From: Desulfosporosinus fructosivorans
GTDB taxonomy: Bacteria > Bacillota > Desulfitobacteriia > Desulfitobacteriales > Desulfitobacteriaceae
DNA length: 64,000 nt
NCBI RefSeq assembly: GCF_004766045.1
Contig: NZ_SPQQ01000002.1
Location: forward strand, 682,001-746,000
Direction of reading: 5' to 3'
Shown here: positions 7,658 to 17,095 of the stretch, in pieces
Position numbering within the stretch: position 1 is the first letter of the stretch
How the letters are laid out: each line of letters starts with the position of its first letter
The notes under the pieces: generated by a model
What the model saw: only the letters and a program-made list of their open reading frames with translations
Told to the model about the DNA's origin: nothing
The model's database searches: none
Made by a program: the position numbers and the translations under genes

Positions 7658-9130
7658 ATGAGGTGTGAAGAGCCAGTGAAAGTCCTAGAAATCTTAAGAC
7701 TGACAGAACAGGGCTATTCTCAAAGAGAAATTGCTCAAAGTGTCAAATGTGGTAAATCCACGGTGGGGGAAATCCAGAAGCGCTGTCGAAATTGTAAACT
7801 CCACTACGATGTGGCAGAAGAAATGACCAATGATGAACTCAAAATCTTACTCTATCCAGATAGTTATGGGCATTCAACTAAAGAGGATCCTGATTGGCCC
7901 AGTATTCATGAACGATTGCGAGCGAATAAGCGTCTCAATTTGCAATATCTCTGGGAAGAATACAAAGAAGGAAACACCAGTGGCTTAAGCTATAGTCGCT
8001 TTTGTCACCGCTACCTTGGCTGGAAGAATGAGTCTGGTAAAAATGTTATTATGGTTCAAAATCGTGAACCAGGCAGAGAATTATTTGTCGATTGGATAGG
8101 CGATACCTTGAATTGTGTTTTTGACAGTTCCAGTGGGGACACCCATACCGCCCATTTCTTCGTGGCAACCCTTGGAGACAGTTCCTACCCTTACGTTGAG
8201 GCCTTTCCGGATGAGAAATTAGACAAATGGCTTCTAGCCCATGTTAATGAACTCAGATATCTGGGTGGTATACCGCGAGTCATTGTACCGGATAATTGCA
8301 AAACTGCCACTACCAAACCCAGTTACTATGATCCGGTCATCAATCGATCTTACTGGGAATTTGCTAAACACTACGAAGTGGCAATATTGCCGGCACGAGT
8401 TCGGGAGCCACAAGACAAAGCACCGGTCGAAAGCAGCGTAGGTTGGTTGGAAACCTGGCTTTTAGAGTGGCTACGCGGCAAACGTTTCTTTGGGTTTGAG
8501 GCCCTAAATATTGAAATACAAGACCGTGTTAAAGAACTGGTTAAACGACCTTTTCAAAAACGCAAAGGTAGCCGAAAAAGTGTTTTTGAGACATTAGATA
8601 AGCCTGCTTGACGACCATTACCCTACATTCAGTTTGAGTACGCAGATTACGTTGTGCGCAGAACGCCAGCAAATTACCATGTCGAATATGATGGATTCCA
8701 TTATTCGGTGCCTCATGGTTTGTACAAACAGTTGGTGACCATTAGAGCCACTGCAACAACGATCGAGATTCTAAATGACAATAGAGAGCGTGTGGCACTC
8801 CATCAAAGACGTCAGATAGGCTCAAGATATATCACCAATCTTAGCCACATGCCGTCCAATCATCGCCATCAACATGAGTCTAATCAGTTTGATGGTGCCA
8901 AATACCGTATGTGGGCTAAAAACATTGGTGTACAAACTTATGTCGCTATTGACCTTCTCCTTTCTGCTCAAATCGCCGAAGAACAGGCTTACCGCTCTTG
9001 CATGGGGATATTACAAAGCTCTAAGAGGTATGGTAATGAACGACTGGAAGTTGCTTGTGCTAAAGCCATCGCCATGAACTCCTGCTCCTACACGACCATA
9101 ATCACTCTCATGGAAAGAGAGTTCAATTTT
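7658..9130 (+). pseudogene. istA: IS21-family transposase IstA, broken by an in-frame TGA and 3' truncated
   Basis: ATG 7658 follows GGGAGG. The frame has the N-terminal helix-turn-helix (GYSQREIAQSVKCGKSTVGE), then the rve/DDE core: VDWIGD, VPDNCK and DKAPVESSV supply the acidic triad. A TGA at 8609-8611 interrupts ETLDKPA*RPLPYIQFEYA; the frame is unchanged after it and continues with IstA sequence (YHVEYDGFHYSVP) until about 9130, where it runs into integrase sequence. The partner ATPase gene istB is missing. The element is dead. Confidence 0.85.
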
Positions 9131-9150
9131 TCTTATTCAGCAGAAAACAG

Positions 9151-9623
9151 GTGTGCATTTAAATTACTAGTACCCGTTGATGTGGGCAACAGCCTGTACC
9201 GTTACCTATGTGTTGGTAGACCCCAAATCAATTCCTACCATGTCTTTGTTCATCACAGAGCTCCCTATTGCATTTGAAAATGCTACCTTTGGAAGATTAC
9301 TGAACGCGGCGGTAACAGCTCAGTGTGAGTGTGAAGCGATCCATGGTTTCCAGGTGACCAGAAAAACATTTGCTTCAAATCTTCTGGCAACTGGCCATCC
9401 TGTAATGACAATCGCTGCGGCACTGGGACATGTGGGCGTTCATGCTGTGGATGAGTATCTTGCCACACTGGAAACAACTTTAATCTTTGCTTATGCAGAT
9501 ACAGAAATGAAACGTGCGGGCCGTAAACAAAGTAATAATTCGAAGAACATAGTATTTACAAACGAGATATTTAATTATCAGGATGACGAGGAAACTATTA
9601 AAAAGCTTTATGGATTATTCTAA
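9151..9623 (+). pseudogene. C-terminal fragment of a tyrosine recombinase, frameshifted
   Basis: Two frames must be joined near 9270. The first reads VDVGNSLYRYLCVGRPQINS and HVFVHHRAPY. The second reads GFQVTRKTFASNLLATGHP, AAALGHVGVHAVDEYLATLE and ends at 9623. This is the catalytic domain of a large tyrosine recombinase, with Arg, the His/Gly-His box and the terminal Tyr. It is probably the same gene as the N-terminal piece at 6433. Inactive as it stands. Confidence 0.7.
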
Positions 9624-9645
9624 TAAAATGCAGGGATTTTAATAT

Positions 9646-9691
9646 GGCTAGTATTAGAATGGTAGAATTTTTAACCATTCTAATACTAGCC
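9646..9691. terminator. perfect 18-bp hairpin after the integrase remnant
   Basis: GGCTAGTATTAGAATGGT (9646-9663) pairs perfectly with 9674-9691 around a 10-nt AT-rich loop. It begins 22 bases after the integrase stop. No T-run follows, so an element end is also possible. Confidence 0.5.
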
Positions 9692-9707
9692 GTAAACATC
9701 GGAATAA

Positions 9708-9907
9708 TTAATTTATCGGCATAATCGGTTTGCAGCCAACCGTGAAAACCTCCCAGAAACCGTCTCGCATGCTCTCCCAACCGCGTGGGTTGATATTCAA
9801 ATAACACCACCAGTGCAATTCCAGTATTACCTGAACAGTAAACCTGCATCCGCGACTCCGAGGACGGTTTCTTTCCCTCCTTTTTAAGCACCTGGATCAC
9901 AGTCTCA
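9708..9907 (-). pseudogene. IS66-family transposase (TnpC) fragment
   Basis: The minus strand encodes KKEGKKPSSESRMQVYCSGN, then VVLFEYQPTRLGEHARRFLG and GFHGWLQTDYADK, which is a recognisable part of the IS66 large transposase core (the VLFEY..TR.G.H....L..F.G.LQTD region). Both ends are missing, and the sequence after QTD departs from the family. Confidence 0.75.
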
Positions 9908-9911
9908 TCTT

Positions 9912-10224
9912 ATGTCGAGCGATATATTATGTAGAGTTATGAGTGGTTCTGGTCGTTTTATCCGTGGCTATAGCTTACTCACGTTGGGTTGGTCTGATGG
10001 CTACAGCTTCGCACCCATAGATTTCACGTTGATGAGTTCGGCTAAGGTTAAAAGTAATGGATTTAGACTTAAAAACAGCCTTGCGCCAATTGATGGCATT
10101 TGTACTCGATCTACTACCGAATAAACCCAAGAACAAAGAATCGATTAGTCAACTACACAACTGGATCAGTGAATTGCCCAGTTATATCAAGGCTTTATTC
10201 GCACAACTGCGGTGCGAAAGTTGA
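9912..10224 (+). pseudogene. IS4-family transposase remnant
   Basis: One frame has RFIRGYSLLTLGWSDGYSFA and PIDFTLMSSAK, the second-Asp region of IS4-type transposases. A shifted frame then encodes ALRQLMAFVLDLLPNKPKNK and ELPSYIKALFAQLRCES, a C-terminal end, stopping at 10222-10224. The N-terminal half and the Glu region are missing, so this is an internally deleted relic. Confidence 0.65.
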
Positions 10225-10279
10225 GTTAGAAACATTTGTATTCGTGACCTTTATAAAGGAACTTGCTACAGCCTAATAA

Positions 10280-10311
10280 ATATCGGTAAAAGCACACGCC
10301 TTTACCGATAT
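10280..10311. terminator. hairpin between mobile debris and MFS gene
   Basis: ATATCGGTAAA (10280-10290) and TTTACCGATAT (10301-10311) form an 11-bp stem with a 10-nt loop. It lies 57 bases past the MFS stop codon on that strand and could terminate from either side. Confidence 0.55.
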
Positions 10312-10367
10312 ATTGAACTGTTAACTTGACTGTACTTTTTTAATCTCCGGTACTTAGGGTTTACTCT

Positions 10368-11684
10368 TTAGTACTTTTGTACGGTAAGAATTATCATACA
10401 GATACTTCCGATAACTGCCGCTACGACTAGGAACATCAATCCACCCGCATAGCCTCCGGTAAGTGCAATGATATAACCCATCACTAGTGGTGAAAGAGCA
10501 GAAATAAAGTTAGATATTCCGTTCATCACGCCTGTTGCAGTTCCTATTGTATTTCCAGAGACAATAGATTGCAAAATAGAATGTGCTCCAGAAAGTGTAA
10601 TTGCGATTCCAGCTATACCTACTGAAATGAGTATTGCAGATGTCATATTATCGTTGACATAAGCGCCAAAATAAATACTAACTCCCGCTATCAAAAATCC
10701 TACAGCCATAAATGGTGCGCGACGCCCAATCTTGTCAGATAATTGACCGCAACCCCAGAGAGTGATTAGGGAGAGAATATAAGGAAGCGCAGATAACATT
10801 CCCATATCACTCCAACTAAAACCTCGCGCCAGCTTAAGATATGAAGGCAACCAAGTCATCATGCCCCACCAAATGCAGCAAAAACACGTATAATGACAGA
10901 CAACCACCCAGTATCGATAATTCTTAACGAAAGATTTGAGTCGTTGACCTAAGCTCTCAGCTTTCACATATACTTGCCCTTCGGACTCAATTTTGAGGGC
11001 ATTTTCGATATAATCAAGTTCAGCTTTATTTATCCTCTTATTTTCGCGAGGAGTATCCGTGACTAACCGCCAAAGCAATAAAAGTGGGATGAGGCCAAGG
11101 ACAGCTAGTATATAAAAGGTCTCACGCCAGCCCCAGATCGTAATAATCCAAGCGAAAAGAGGCATAGCGAAGATGGGTCCGATCAATACTCCCGATTGCC
11201 AAGCAGCATTGGCTTTACCTCGTTCCTTTGGGGGAAACCAATTCTTAACAAATATTCCCTGATTCGGATAGTGCAGGCCTTCCCCAAGTCCAAGGATTAA
11301 TCGTGCAGCCAGCATTAAAGTGAAAGTCCCAACTAATCCCCCTATAAGCATTGAAATTGCCCATAGCATAATGGCAATCATCATCGCTTTACGAGGCCCA
11401 ATGGCGTCGCATACAGGGCCGAACATAAAATTGCTCAGACCATAGGTTAATAGAAATACAGTCATTATTAGCCCCATTTTAACGGTTTTTCCAGTAATGC
11501 CCATTTCTTCCAAAAATATAGGATCCGCTAACAATACTGATACGTTTACCCTATCAACATAAGCAACTAGAAGTGTAACCAGCAGAACGAATCCGAGGAG
11601 CACTCTTTGTCGTGTTGGCTTTTGAACAAGATCGACACCAACGACCTTTTTTTGTGGTGCTTGAGTTTTAAGATTTGCACTCAT
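10368..11684 (-). CDS. MFS transporter, anion:cation symporter (ACS) type
   Basis: The start at 11684 was chosen because GGGAGG lies 8 bases upstream; the frame also continues 10 codons further up. The 438-residue protein has about 12 membrane segments. Between helices 2 and 3 it has the MFS signature (GPVCDAIGPRKAMM), and after helix 1 the YVDRVNVSV motif usual in ACS/phthalate/hexuronate carriers. The central loop is ~residues 190-240. It probably imports an organic anion for the acyl-CoA genes upstream in the same direction, from which a 280-base gap separates it. That gap (11685-11964) shows no feature I recognise. Confidence 0.85.
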   Translation of the reverse strand: MSANLKTQAPQKKVVGVDLVQKPTRQRVLLGFVLLVTLLVAYVDRVNVSVLLADPIFLEEMGITGKTVKMGLIMTVFLLTYGLSNFMFGPVCDAIGPRKAMMIAIMLWAISMLIGGLVGTFTLMLAARLILGLGEGLHYPNQGIFVKNWFPPKERGKANAAWQSGVLIGPIFAMPLFAWIITIWGWRETFYILAVLGLIPLLLLWRLVTDTPRENKRINKAELDYIENALKIESEGQVYVKAESLGQRLKSFVKNYRYWVVVCHYTCFCCIWWGMMTWLPSYLKLARGFSWSDMGMLSALPYILSLITLWGCGQLSDKIGRRAPFMAVGFLIAGVSIYFGAYVNDNMTSAILISVGIAGIAITLSGAHSILQSIVSGNTIGTATGVMNGISNFISALSPLVMGYIIALTGGYAGGLMFLVVAAVIGSICMIILTVQKY

Positions 11685-11964
11685 GAAAAAATCCTCCCAT
11701 TTGTCTTTCAACAATTCAGTTACTTTACCTGATTAAATAATTAGAACCCTGAATGCATTTACCGCCTATCTCTTAATCTCTATATTACCTCTTTGTAAAC
11801 TTCGCACTTGTTAGCCGCCCGTGATTCGAGCAACTACAGAGCTAACACCTACAAATTTGCAACTTGATTGTCTATGCATTTTATCCAGGAGATTTTTCAC
11901 GTTACTGTAGTATTCTGCCATCAATGGTGACTTTAGTAAGGCTAGCTCAATAATTTCTATCTAA

Positions 11965-12741
11965 TCAATTGGTTTTTCGTTTCTCCATAAAATCCAAAAC
12001 GCATTTGATATGATGGTCCGTATGACTGCATGCAACCTGATATTCGACTTCCCAATTCAGATAGTCTTCAAAGTCTTTAAAATCAGTTTTATACAACAAA
12101 TCCTTCATTAAGCCATAAGCAACAGTTGGACCATTTGCCATTTTTCTGGCAAACTTCATTGTTTCCTGCTCCAATTCTTCTTCAGTTGTAACTTGGTATA
12201 CAATACCCAAATCTTTTGCTTCCTTCGCGGTTACAACCCGTCCTGTCATGATCAGATCAGTCGCTTTATGCACACCGACCGATTTAGCCAGAAGATAAGC
12301 ACCAGCTGTATCCGGTACCAATCCGATATTGACAAATGCTTGGATAAACTTGGCGTTGTCAGCGGCAATAATAAAATCGCAAAGCAATGCCGTATTGAAA
12401 CCTGCTCCTGCAGCAGCGCCTCTTATGGAAGCGATGACCGGTTTCGGCAGCTTTTTAATCTTAATTGAAAGATCACTTACTAAGCGAACAAGTCTCCTAA
12501 TATTAATTTTATTATTTTTGATTCCATCGTACATGAAACCTATATCGCCGCCGGCACTGAATGCCCTGCCCGAACTGGTTAAGACAATCGCATTAACTGC
12601 TTCATTCTTTTCGGCATAATCCAAAGCTGCAATTAAATCGGCTGTCAGGGTTTCATCGAAGGCATTCAGATTGCTGGGAAAGTCCAAAATAACCGACGCA
12701 ATCCCCTCTCCGATCAGACACTTCACTTTTCCGAAATCCAT
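11965..12741 (-). CDS. enoyl-CoA hydratase/isomerase family protein (atypical catalytic residues)
   Basis: The start at 12741 (MDFGKVK) follows AGGAAGGGG. The 258-residue protein has the crotonase fold, with the oxyanion-hole motifs SSGRAFSAGGDI (~65-77) and IRGAAAGAGFN (~110-120). The two glutamates used by hydratases are absent: the first position reads GFNTALLCD instead of GCELALACD, and the second reads FVNIGLVPD. The Asp of the latter is retained, as in some isomerases and ring-opening crotonases. Function within the superfamily is therefore open: isomerase, hydrolase or dienoyl-CoA hydratase. A broken copy of its 3' end lies at 5227-5335. The 12742-13154 gap upstream contains nothing I can name. 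Confidence 0.85.
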   Translation of the reverse strand: MDFGKVKCLIGEGIASVILDFPSNLNAFDETLTADLIAALDYAEKNEAVNAIVLTSSGRAFSAGGDIGFMYDGIKNNKINIRRLVRLVSDLSIKIKKLPKPVIASIRGAAAGAGFNTALLCDFIIAADNAKFIQAFVNIGLVPDTAGAYLLAKSVGVHKATDLIMTGRVVTAKEAKDLGIVYQVTTEEELEQETMKFARKMANGPTVAYGLMKDLLYKTDFKDFEDYLNWEVEYQVACSHTDHHIKCVLDFMEKRKTN

Positions 12742-13154
12742 AAAATATCCCCTTCCTGTATATTCGTTCATTTACTTCAAACCGACTTTAATCCAAGAAC
12801 CATCTGTTATGATTCTAGTTCCTTCCTAATTTAAATATAAACACCGCCAAATATAACTCCATGATCCGGCTCTTCTGTTGCGATTCACAATCCCCCTTTC
12901 ATAAGTGACCGTTGCCTTACCCAAGAAAATCGATTTTCCCGGGATTAATTCTATATTTTCTATCACAACGGTTACCCTATCTGTTATGCGCACAGGAACT
13001 TAATATTTTAAGCTTTGGCAACGATCAGTTCCTGGGACAGCCACCTCTAAATACAACGCGATAAAAATAACCCATTCAACATGCTCTGAACAATTTCCAG
13101 CATTGCCGTAGAAAATCCCAATATATTGATACAATTATCTTATAGGGACTTTGT

Positions 13155-14798
13155 TCAACAGGAAAACACCTTCAATTTTTCTTCAATCTCTTTGCGTAAT
13201 AAATATTTTTTAATTTTTCCCGATTCAGTTTTGGGCAGTTTATCTAGTATTTCGATGCGCTCCGGACATTTGCACTTGGATACTCCCATCTGAACAAAAA
13301 GACCTTGAATATCTTGTAAACCTATTTTTTCTGCAAAGTTTTCGGGCACGACATAGGCGCATATTCTTTCTCCCAAACGCTCATCTGACATACCCACCAC
13401 CCCTGCTTCTCTGATATTGGGATAGCGCGCAAGGATATTTTCGACTTCCACACTACTGATGTTTTCGCCGCCGCGAATAATGATGTCTTTTTTTCTTCCG
13501 GTAATTCTTAGATAGCCATCATTGTCCATTACACCTAAATCACCGCTGTAATACCAACCATCCTCATCAAGGGCGGATTCAGTTAATTCCGGCTCGCCCA
13601 GATATCCTACAAACACATTGGGACCCCTGGACGATTCCTCCCCCTCAACTCCAAGAGGAACAGGCCGGTGTAATTTATCAACAACCCGTATTTCAACACC
13701 TGGAATAGGCGTTCCATCTGTAGTAATCACTTTTTCCAGGGGAGCATCTTCAGGTACGATACAGTGCGGTGCACTTTCCGTGGCTCCATAAACGCTTAGC
13801 AGTTTAATTCCTAAATGCATGGCATCTTCGCTGATCTTACGCGGTATTGGAGCACCGCCACACAATAAATACCGTAAGGAAGAGATATCATAACTTTGTT
13901 TTTTCAATAGGGACAAGATATCATGCACAATAGTAGTAGGCCCCATCCCACATGTACATTTTTCACGTTCAATCAACGTTAAACAGTTTTCTGCACTGAA
14001 TTTGTCCAGTAATACACTTTTCGCACCCAGCAAAAGCGGTATGGTAACGCCGTACATTAACCCGGTCGCATGGGCCAGCGGAACAGGCATCATCATTACA
14101 TCTATACTGCTAAATTTTAACCTGTTTATGAATCCTTTTTTGTTTGCTGCCAAATTATTGTGAGTTAGCATAACTCCTTTGGCATAACTCTCCGTACCTG
14201 ATGTAAATAACACCACAGCCACGTCGTCAGCAGATACAGTGGCACACTTTTCCAACGGCGGATAGCTCGCGATAATGTTCTCCAACGTATCAAACTCCGA
14301 CTGGATGTCTTTATTCTCTTTGGCTACAACAACGACCCTTTGCAAAGTTGCAATTTTATCAAGGAGTTCCTGAGCTAAAGCAATGTGATTAAAATTCCTG
14401 AATGTTCCCGGAATAAACAATACTTTAGAGCGGCATTTGTTTAATTTATGGGTCAATTCTCCCCTACGAAAACTCGGCATTAGGGGATTAACAACAGCTC
14501 CCACTTTCAAACAAGCAATATAAACCACTGTGAATTCAGACCACCCAGGCAATTGCAGCGAGACAAAATCACCTGGAACAACTCCGGCTTCTTTTAGGTA
14601 AGAAGCAACTTTTCCTGCCGCAAGATCAAGTTCAGCATACGTATAACTTTTCCCTTGAAAATCAATGACTGCTATTTTAGCAGGAGCACTTAATACGGAC
14701 ATTTTCCAATAATCTAATAATGTGGCATCTCCCCAATAGCCCTTTTCCCGGTATTCTTTTTTTCTTTGCTCATTAATTCTTGTTTTGTGTGCTTGCAC
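13155..14798 (-). CDS. AMP-forming acyl-CoA synthetase (cyclohexanecarboxylate/medium-chain acid type)
   Basis: A 547-residue ANL-superfamily ligase that activates a carboxylate to its CoA thioester via an acyl-adenylate. The P-loop-like motif is LFTSGTESYAKGV (~200), the A5 motif SVYGATES (~336), and the hinge and C-terminal motifs YYSGDLGVMDNDGYLRITGR (~420) and KTESGKIKK with the catalytic Lys (~528). It starts with GTG at 14798, after GAGGT. It resembles AliA-like cyclohexanecarboxylate-CoA ligases and 2,3-dihydroxybenzoate-AMP ligase relatives; the substrate is not certain. A decayed crotonase gene and etfAB lie just upstream in the operon. Confidence 0.9.
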   Translation of the reverse strand: MQAHKTRINEQRKKEYREKGYWGDATLLDYWKMSVLSAPAKIAVIDFQGKSYTYAELDLAAGKVASYLKEAGVVPGDFVSLQLPGWSEFTVVYIACLKVGAVVNPLMPSFRRGELTHKLNKCRSKVLFIPGTFRNFNHIALAQELLDKIATLQRVVVVAKENKDIQSEFDTLENIIASYPPLEKCATVSADDVAVVLFTSGTESYAKGVMLTHNNLAANKKGFINRLKFSSIDVMMMPVPLAHATGLMYGVTIPLLLGAKSVLLDKFSAENCLTLIEREKCTCGMGPTTIVHDILSLLKKQSYDISSLRYLLCGGAPIPRKISEDAMHLGIKLLSVYGATESAPHCIVPEDAPLEKVITTDGTPIPGVEIRVVDKLHRPVPLGVEGEESSRGPNVFVGYLGEPELTESALDEDGWYYSGDLGVMDNDGYLRITGRKKDIIIRGGENISSVEVENILARYPNIREAGVVGMSDERLGERICAYVVPENFAEKIGLQDIQGLFVQMGVSKCKCPERIEILDKLPKTESGKIKKYLLRKEIEEKLKVFSC

Positions 14799-14813
14799 TT
14801 TTTATTACCTCTT

Positions 14814-15242
14814 TTAGTCTGGATTACTTATTGCCCCTTGAATTCCTGCGGCAGCCAGTTTCACAGCTTCAGCCATCAACTCCTCTGCCTTGACTACCTT
14901 ATCAACAAGACCTATTCTTAGACACTCTTCCGCACCCTATTTATCAGCTGTGAAAGTGATCTCTTTCGCTTTGGACATCCCTACAACTCTCGGCAGTCTC
15001 TGAGTTCCTCCCCAACCAGGATATACACCAAGATTAACTTCCCGAAAACCGAACACTGCGTTTTCCGCTGCTATCCTAATGTCACAAGCCAGAGCAAACT
15101 CCCCGCCTCCCCCCAGACAATATCCATTAATGGCTGCGATAACCGGTACTGAAAATCTCTCCATTTTTTCCAAAATCATAGTACCGGTTCTGGCAAATAG
15201 CTATGCTGTCAAGACATTAACTCATACAATTATCTTCTTCAT
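14814..15242 (-). pseudogene. decayed enoyl-CoA hydratase gene
   Basis: Read on the minus strand from an ATG at 15242, the frame begins MKKIIV, meets TGA and TAG, then continues LFARTGTMILEKMERFSVPV, INGYCLGGGGEFALACD and FREVNLGVYPGWGGTQRLPR, with both catalytic glutamates of a true hydratase. A further TAG after TADK is followed by GAEECLRIGLVDKVVKAEEL and a stop at 14814. About 60-70 codons between the N-terminus and the core are missing, so internal deletion and three stops kill it. It sits between etfA and the ligase gene and was presumably part of this operon. Confidence 0.85.
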
Positions 15243-15255
15243 GCCATTGATTAAA

Positions 15256-16254
15256 TTAGTTAGCTTTGTGCTGTCTGACTTGTTCAATGAATGCCGGTAA
15301 AACTTCAACCAGATCTCCTACGACACAATAATCTGCTATATCAAAGAACGGGGCATCCGGGTCTCTATTGATTCCAACAATGCATTTCGATGATGACATT
15401 CCGGCCAAGTGTTGGATTGCTCCTGCAATTCCACAGCCAAAGTATAATTTGGCAGAAACGGTCTTCCCGGATTGACCAATCTGAGCACTCGGCGGCAGCC
15501 ACTCTGAATCGACACTGGCTCGCGACCCGCCTACAGCGCCGCCCAATAAATCTGCCAGGTCCTGGATAAGTTTCACATTTTCAGCTTTTCCCAAGCCGCC
15601 GCCTCCGGAAACCACAACGTCAGCGTCTTCCAGTTTGATCCCGGTAACTCCGGCATCCACAAAATCGACCAGCTTGGTTCTGATCTGATCCGCAGAAGTT
15701 TTGATTTCTTCACGGACTATATCGGCAGATTTACTATTGTCTGCTTGAGCTCTGTCATATACGCCCTGTCTTACGGTTGCCATTTCCGGTTTTGTTCTGC
15801 ATACAACTTTACTTAGGGCCCGTCCACTTAATACTGGTCTGGTCCAAATCAGTTGTTTATCAGCGGTATTTAATTCTATAGCAGAACAATCTGCAACCAA
15901 ACCGGTTTTTACTCTGCATGCTACTCTGGCAGCCAAATCTTTGGCATCATTAGTGGATCCAAACAAGATGACTGAAGGATTATATTTACCAATTAACGTT
16001 GCCATGGCATTCGTATAGCCGTCCGTATTGTATACTTGATATTCTTCCCCTTCCACTAAGATAACTTCATCCGCACCACAAGCTGCAGCTTGTTGAGCAA
16101 TATTCTCAACACCATTGCCGATAATAATCGCAACTGATTTTCCATTCATCTCCTTGGCTAAGCTATTGCCTTTGTTAAGAACTTCCAAGCTGAAATTTTT
16201 CATTTTGCCATTGGCATACTCCACAAATACCCAAACATTCTTATATTCATTCAT
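15256..16254 (-). CDS. etfA: electron transfer flavoprotein alpha subunit
   Basis: This 332-residue protein has the ETF alpha N-terminal domain followed by the C-terminal FAD domain. The FAD motif is visible as VVSGGGGLGKAENVKLIQDL (~209-228), ASVDSEWLPPSAQIGQSGKT (~245-264) and GCGIAGAIQHLAGM (~273). With EtfB it carries electrons between acyl-CoA dehydrogenases and a membrane or ferredoxin partner. AAGGAGG precedes the start by 11 bases. It lies directly after etfB and after an acyl-CoA dehydrogenase, whose dedicated carrier it probably is. Confidence 0.96.
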   Translation of the reverse strand: MNEYKNVWVFVEYANGKMKNFSLEVLNKGNSLAKEMNGKSVAIIIGNGVENIAQQAAACGADEVILVEGEEYQVYNTDGYTNAMATLIGKYNPSVILFGSTNDAKDLAARVACRVKTGLVADCSAIELNTADKQLIWTRPVLSGRALSKVVCRTKPEMATVRQGVYDRAQADNSKSADIVREEIKTSADQIRTKLVDFVDAGVTGIKLEDADVVVSGGGGLGKAENVKLIQDLADLLGGAVGGSRASVDSEWLPPSAQIGQSGKTVSAKLYFGCGIAGAIQHLAGMSSSKCIVGINRDPDAPFFDIADYCVVGDLVEVLPAFIEQVRQHKAN

Positions 16255-16276
16255 ATCTGAACTAACCTCCTTACTT

Positions 16277-17065
16277 CTATATCACTTTATTGGCTATGAG
16301 CATTTTTGCCAGTTTAACTCCGGATTCAGCCGCAGTTTCTTCTTTAATTCGGACCCCTGGTGCTTTCTTAGGCGGTGCATATATTTCAATGGTCTTGAGC
16401 GGCGAACCCTCAGAACCGATTATACCCAGATTTAAATCCGGCAGATCTGCTGCCTTTAAGACTTCAATAGGCGCTCTGTTTGCTGCTAATTTGCTTCTGA
16501 CCGTTGCATATCTGGGCGTATTGATGGTATTAACTACAGTGCAGACTACCGGCAGGTCCGCTTGAATAACTTCATGCCCGTCATCATGCTGACGGTTCAC
16601 GACAATCACCTTATCTTTGACTTCAATTTTGGAAACGAGAGTAATTTGGGCAATCCCCAGATGTTCAGCGATTTGAGAGCCTACTTGACCGGAATCACCA
16701 TCAATAGCCTGTTTGCCGCAAATAATCAGATCAAAATTTCCTAATTTCTTGATTGCTGAGGCTAAGATACTACTGGTTGCAAAAGTATCCGAGTCTTGAA
16801 ACAATGGATCATCAAGCAATACTGCCCTGTCTGCTCCCACTGAGATCGCTTCCTTTAATACTGCTTTAGCTTGTTCTGTTCCCATGGTCAGAGCCGTCAC
16901 TGTGCCGCCATGGACTTCTTTCAACTGAATGGCTGCCTCGACAGCATTGGCATCGAAGGGGTTTAGAATTTTAGGTGCCCCGCTTATATCTACTTTATTT
17001 ACCTCGGAATCCACTTTTATTTCTGCAGTATCTGGTACTTGTTTTACACAAACTAATATTTCCAT
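16277..17065 (-). CDS. etfB: electron transfer flavoprotein beta subunit
   Basis: The start at 17065 (MEILVCVKQVPDT) is preferred because GGGAG lies 8 bases before it. It is a 262-residue EtfB with the family signatures CVKQVPDT, NPFDANAVEAAIQLKE (~40) and CGKQAIDGDSGQVGSQIAEH (~122), the AMP/FAD-binding loop. The region that decides whether an ETF can bifurcate electrons cannot be judged with certainty by eye. It is 30 bases downstream of the acyl-CoA dehydrogenase and 22 bases before etfA. Confidence 0.96.
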   Translation of the reverse strand: MEILVCVKQVPDTAEIKVDSEVNKVDISGAPKILNPFDANAVEAAIQLKEVHGGTVTALTMGTEQAKAVLKEAISVGADRAVLLDDPLFQDSDTFATSSILASAIKKLGNFDLIICGKQAIDGDSGQVGSQIAEHLGIAQITLVSKIEVKDKVIVVNRQHDDGHEVIQADLPVVCTVVNTINTPRYATVRSKLAANRAPIEVLKAADLPDLNLGIIGSEGSPLKTIEIYAPPKKAPGVRIKEETAAESGVKLAKMLIANKVI

Positions 17066-17095
17066 TAAGGACTCTCCCTTCTGTTGCATCATTTG

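Noticed and set aside
9598..9707. Continuation of the minus-strand frame below the IS66 fragment as a gene
   Set aside because: This part overlaps the integrase tail and the 18-bp hairpin and no longer resembles any transposase.
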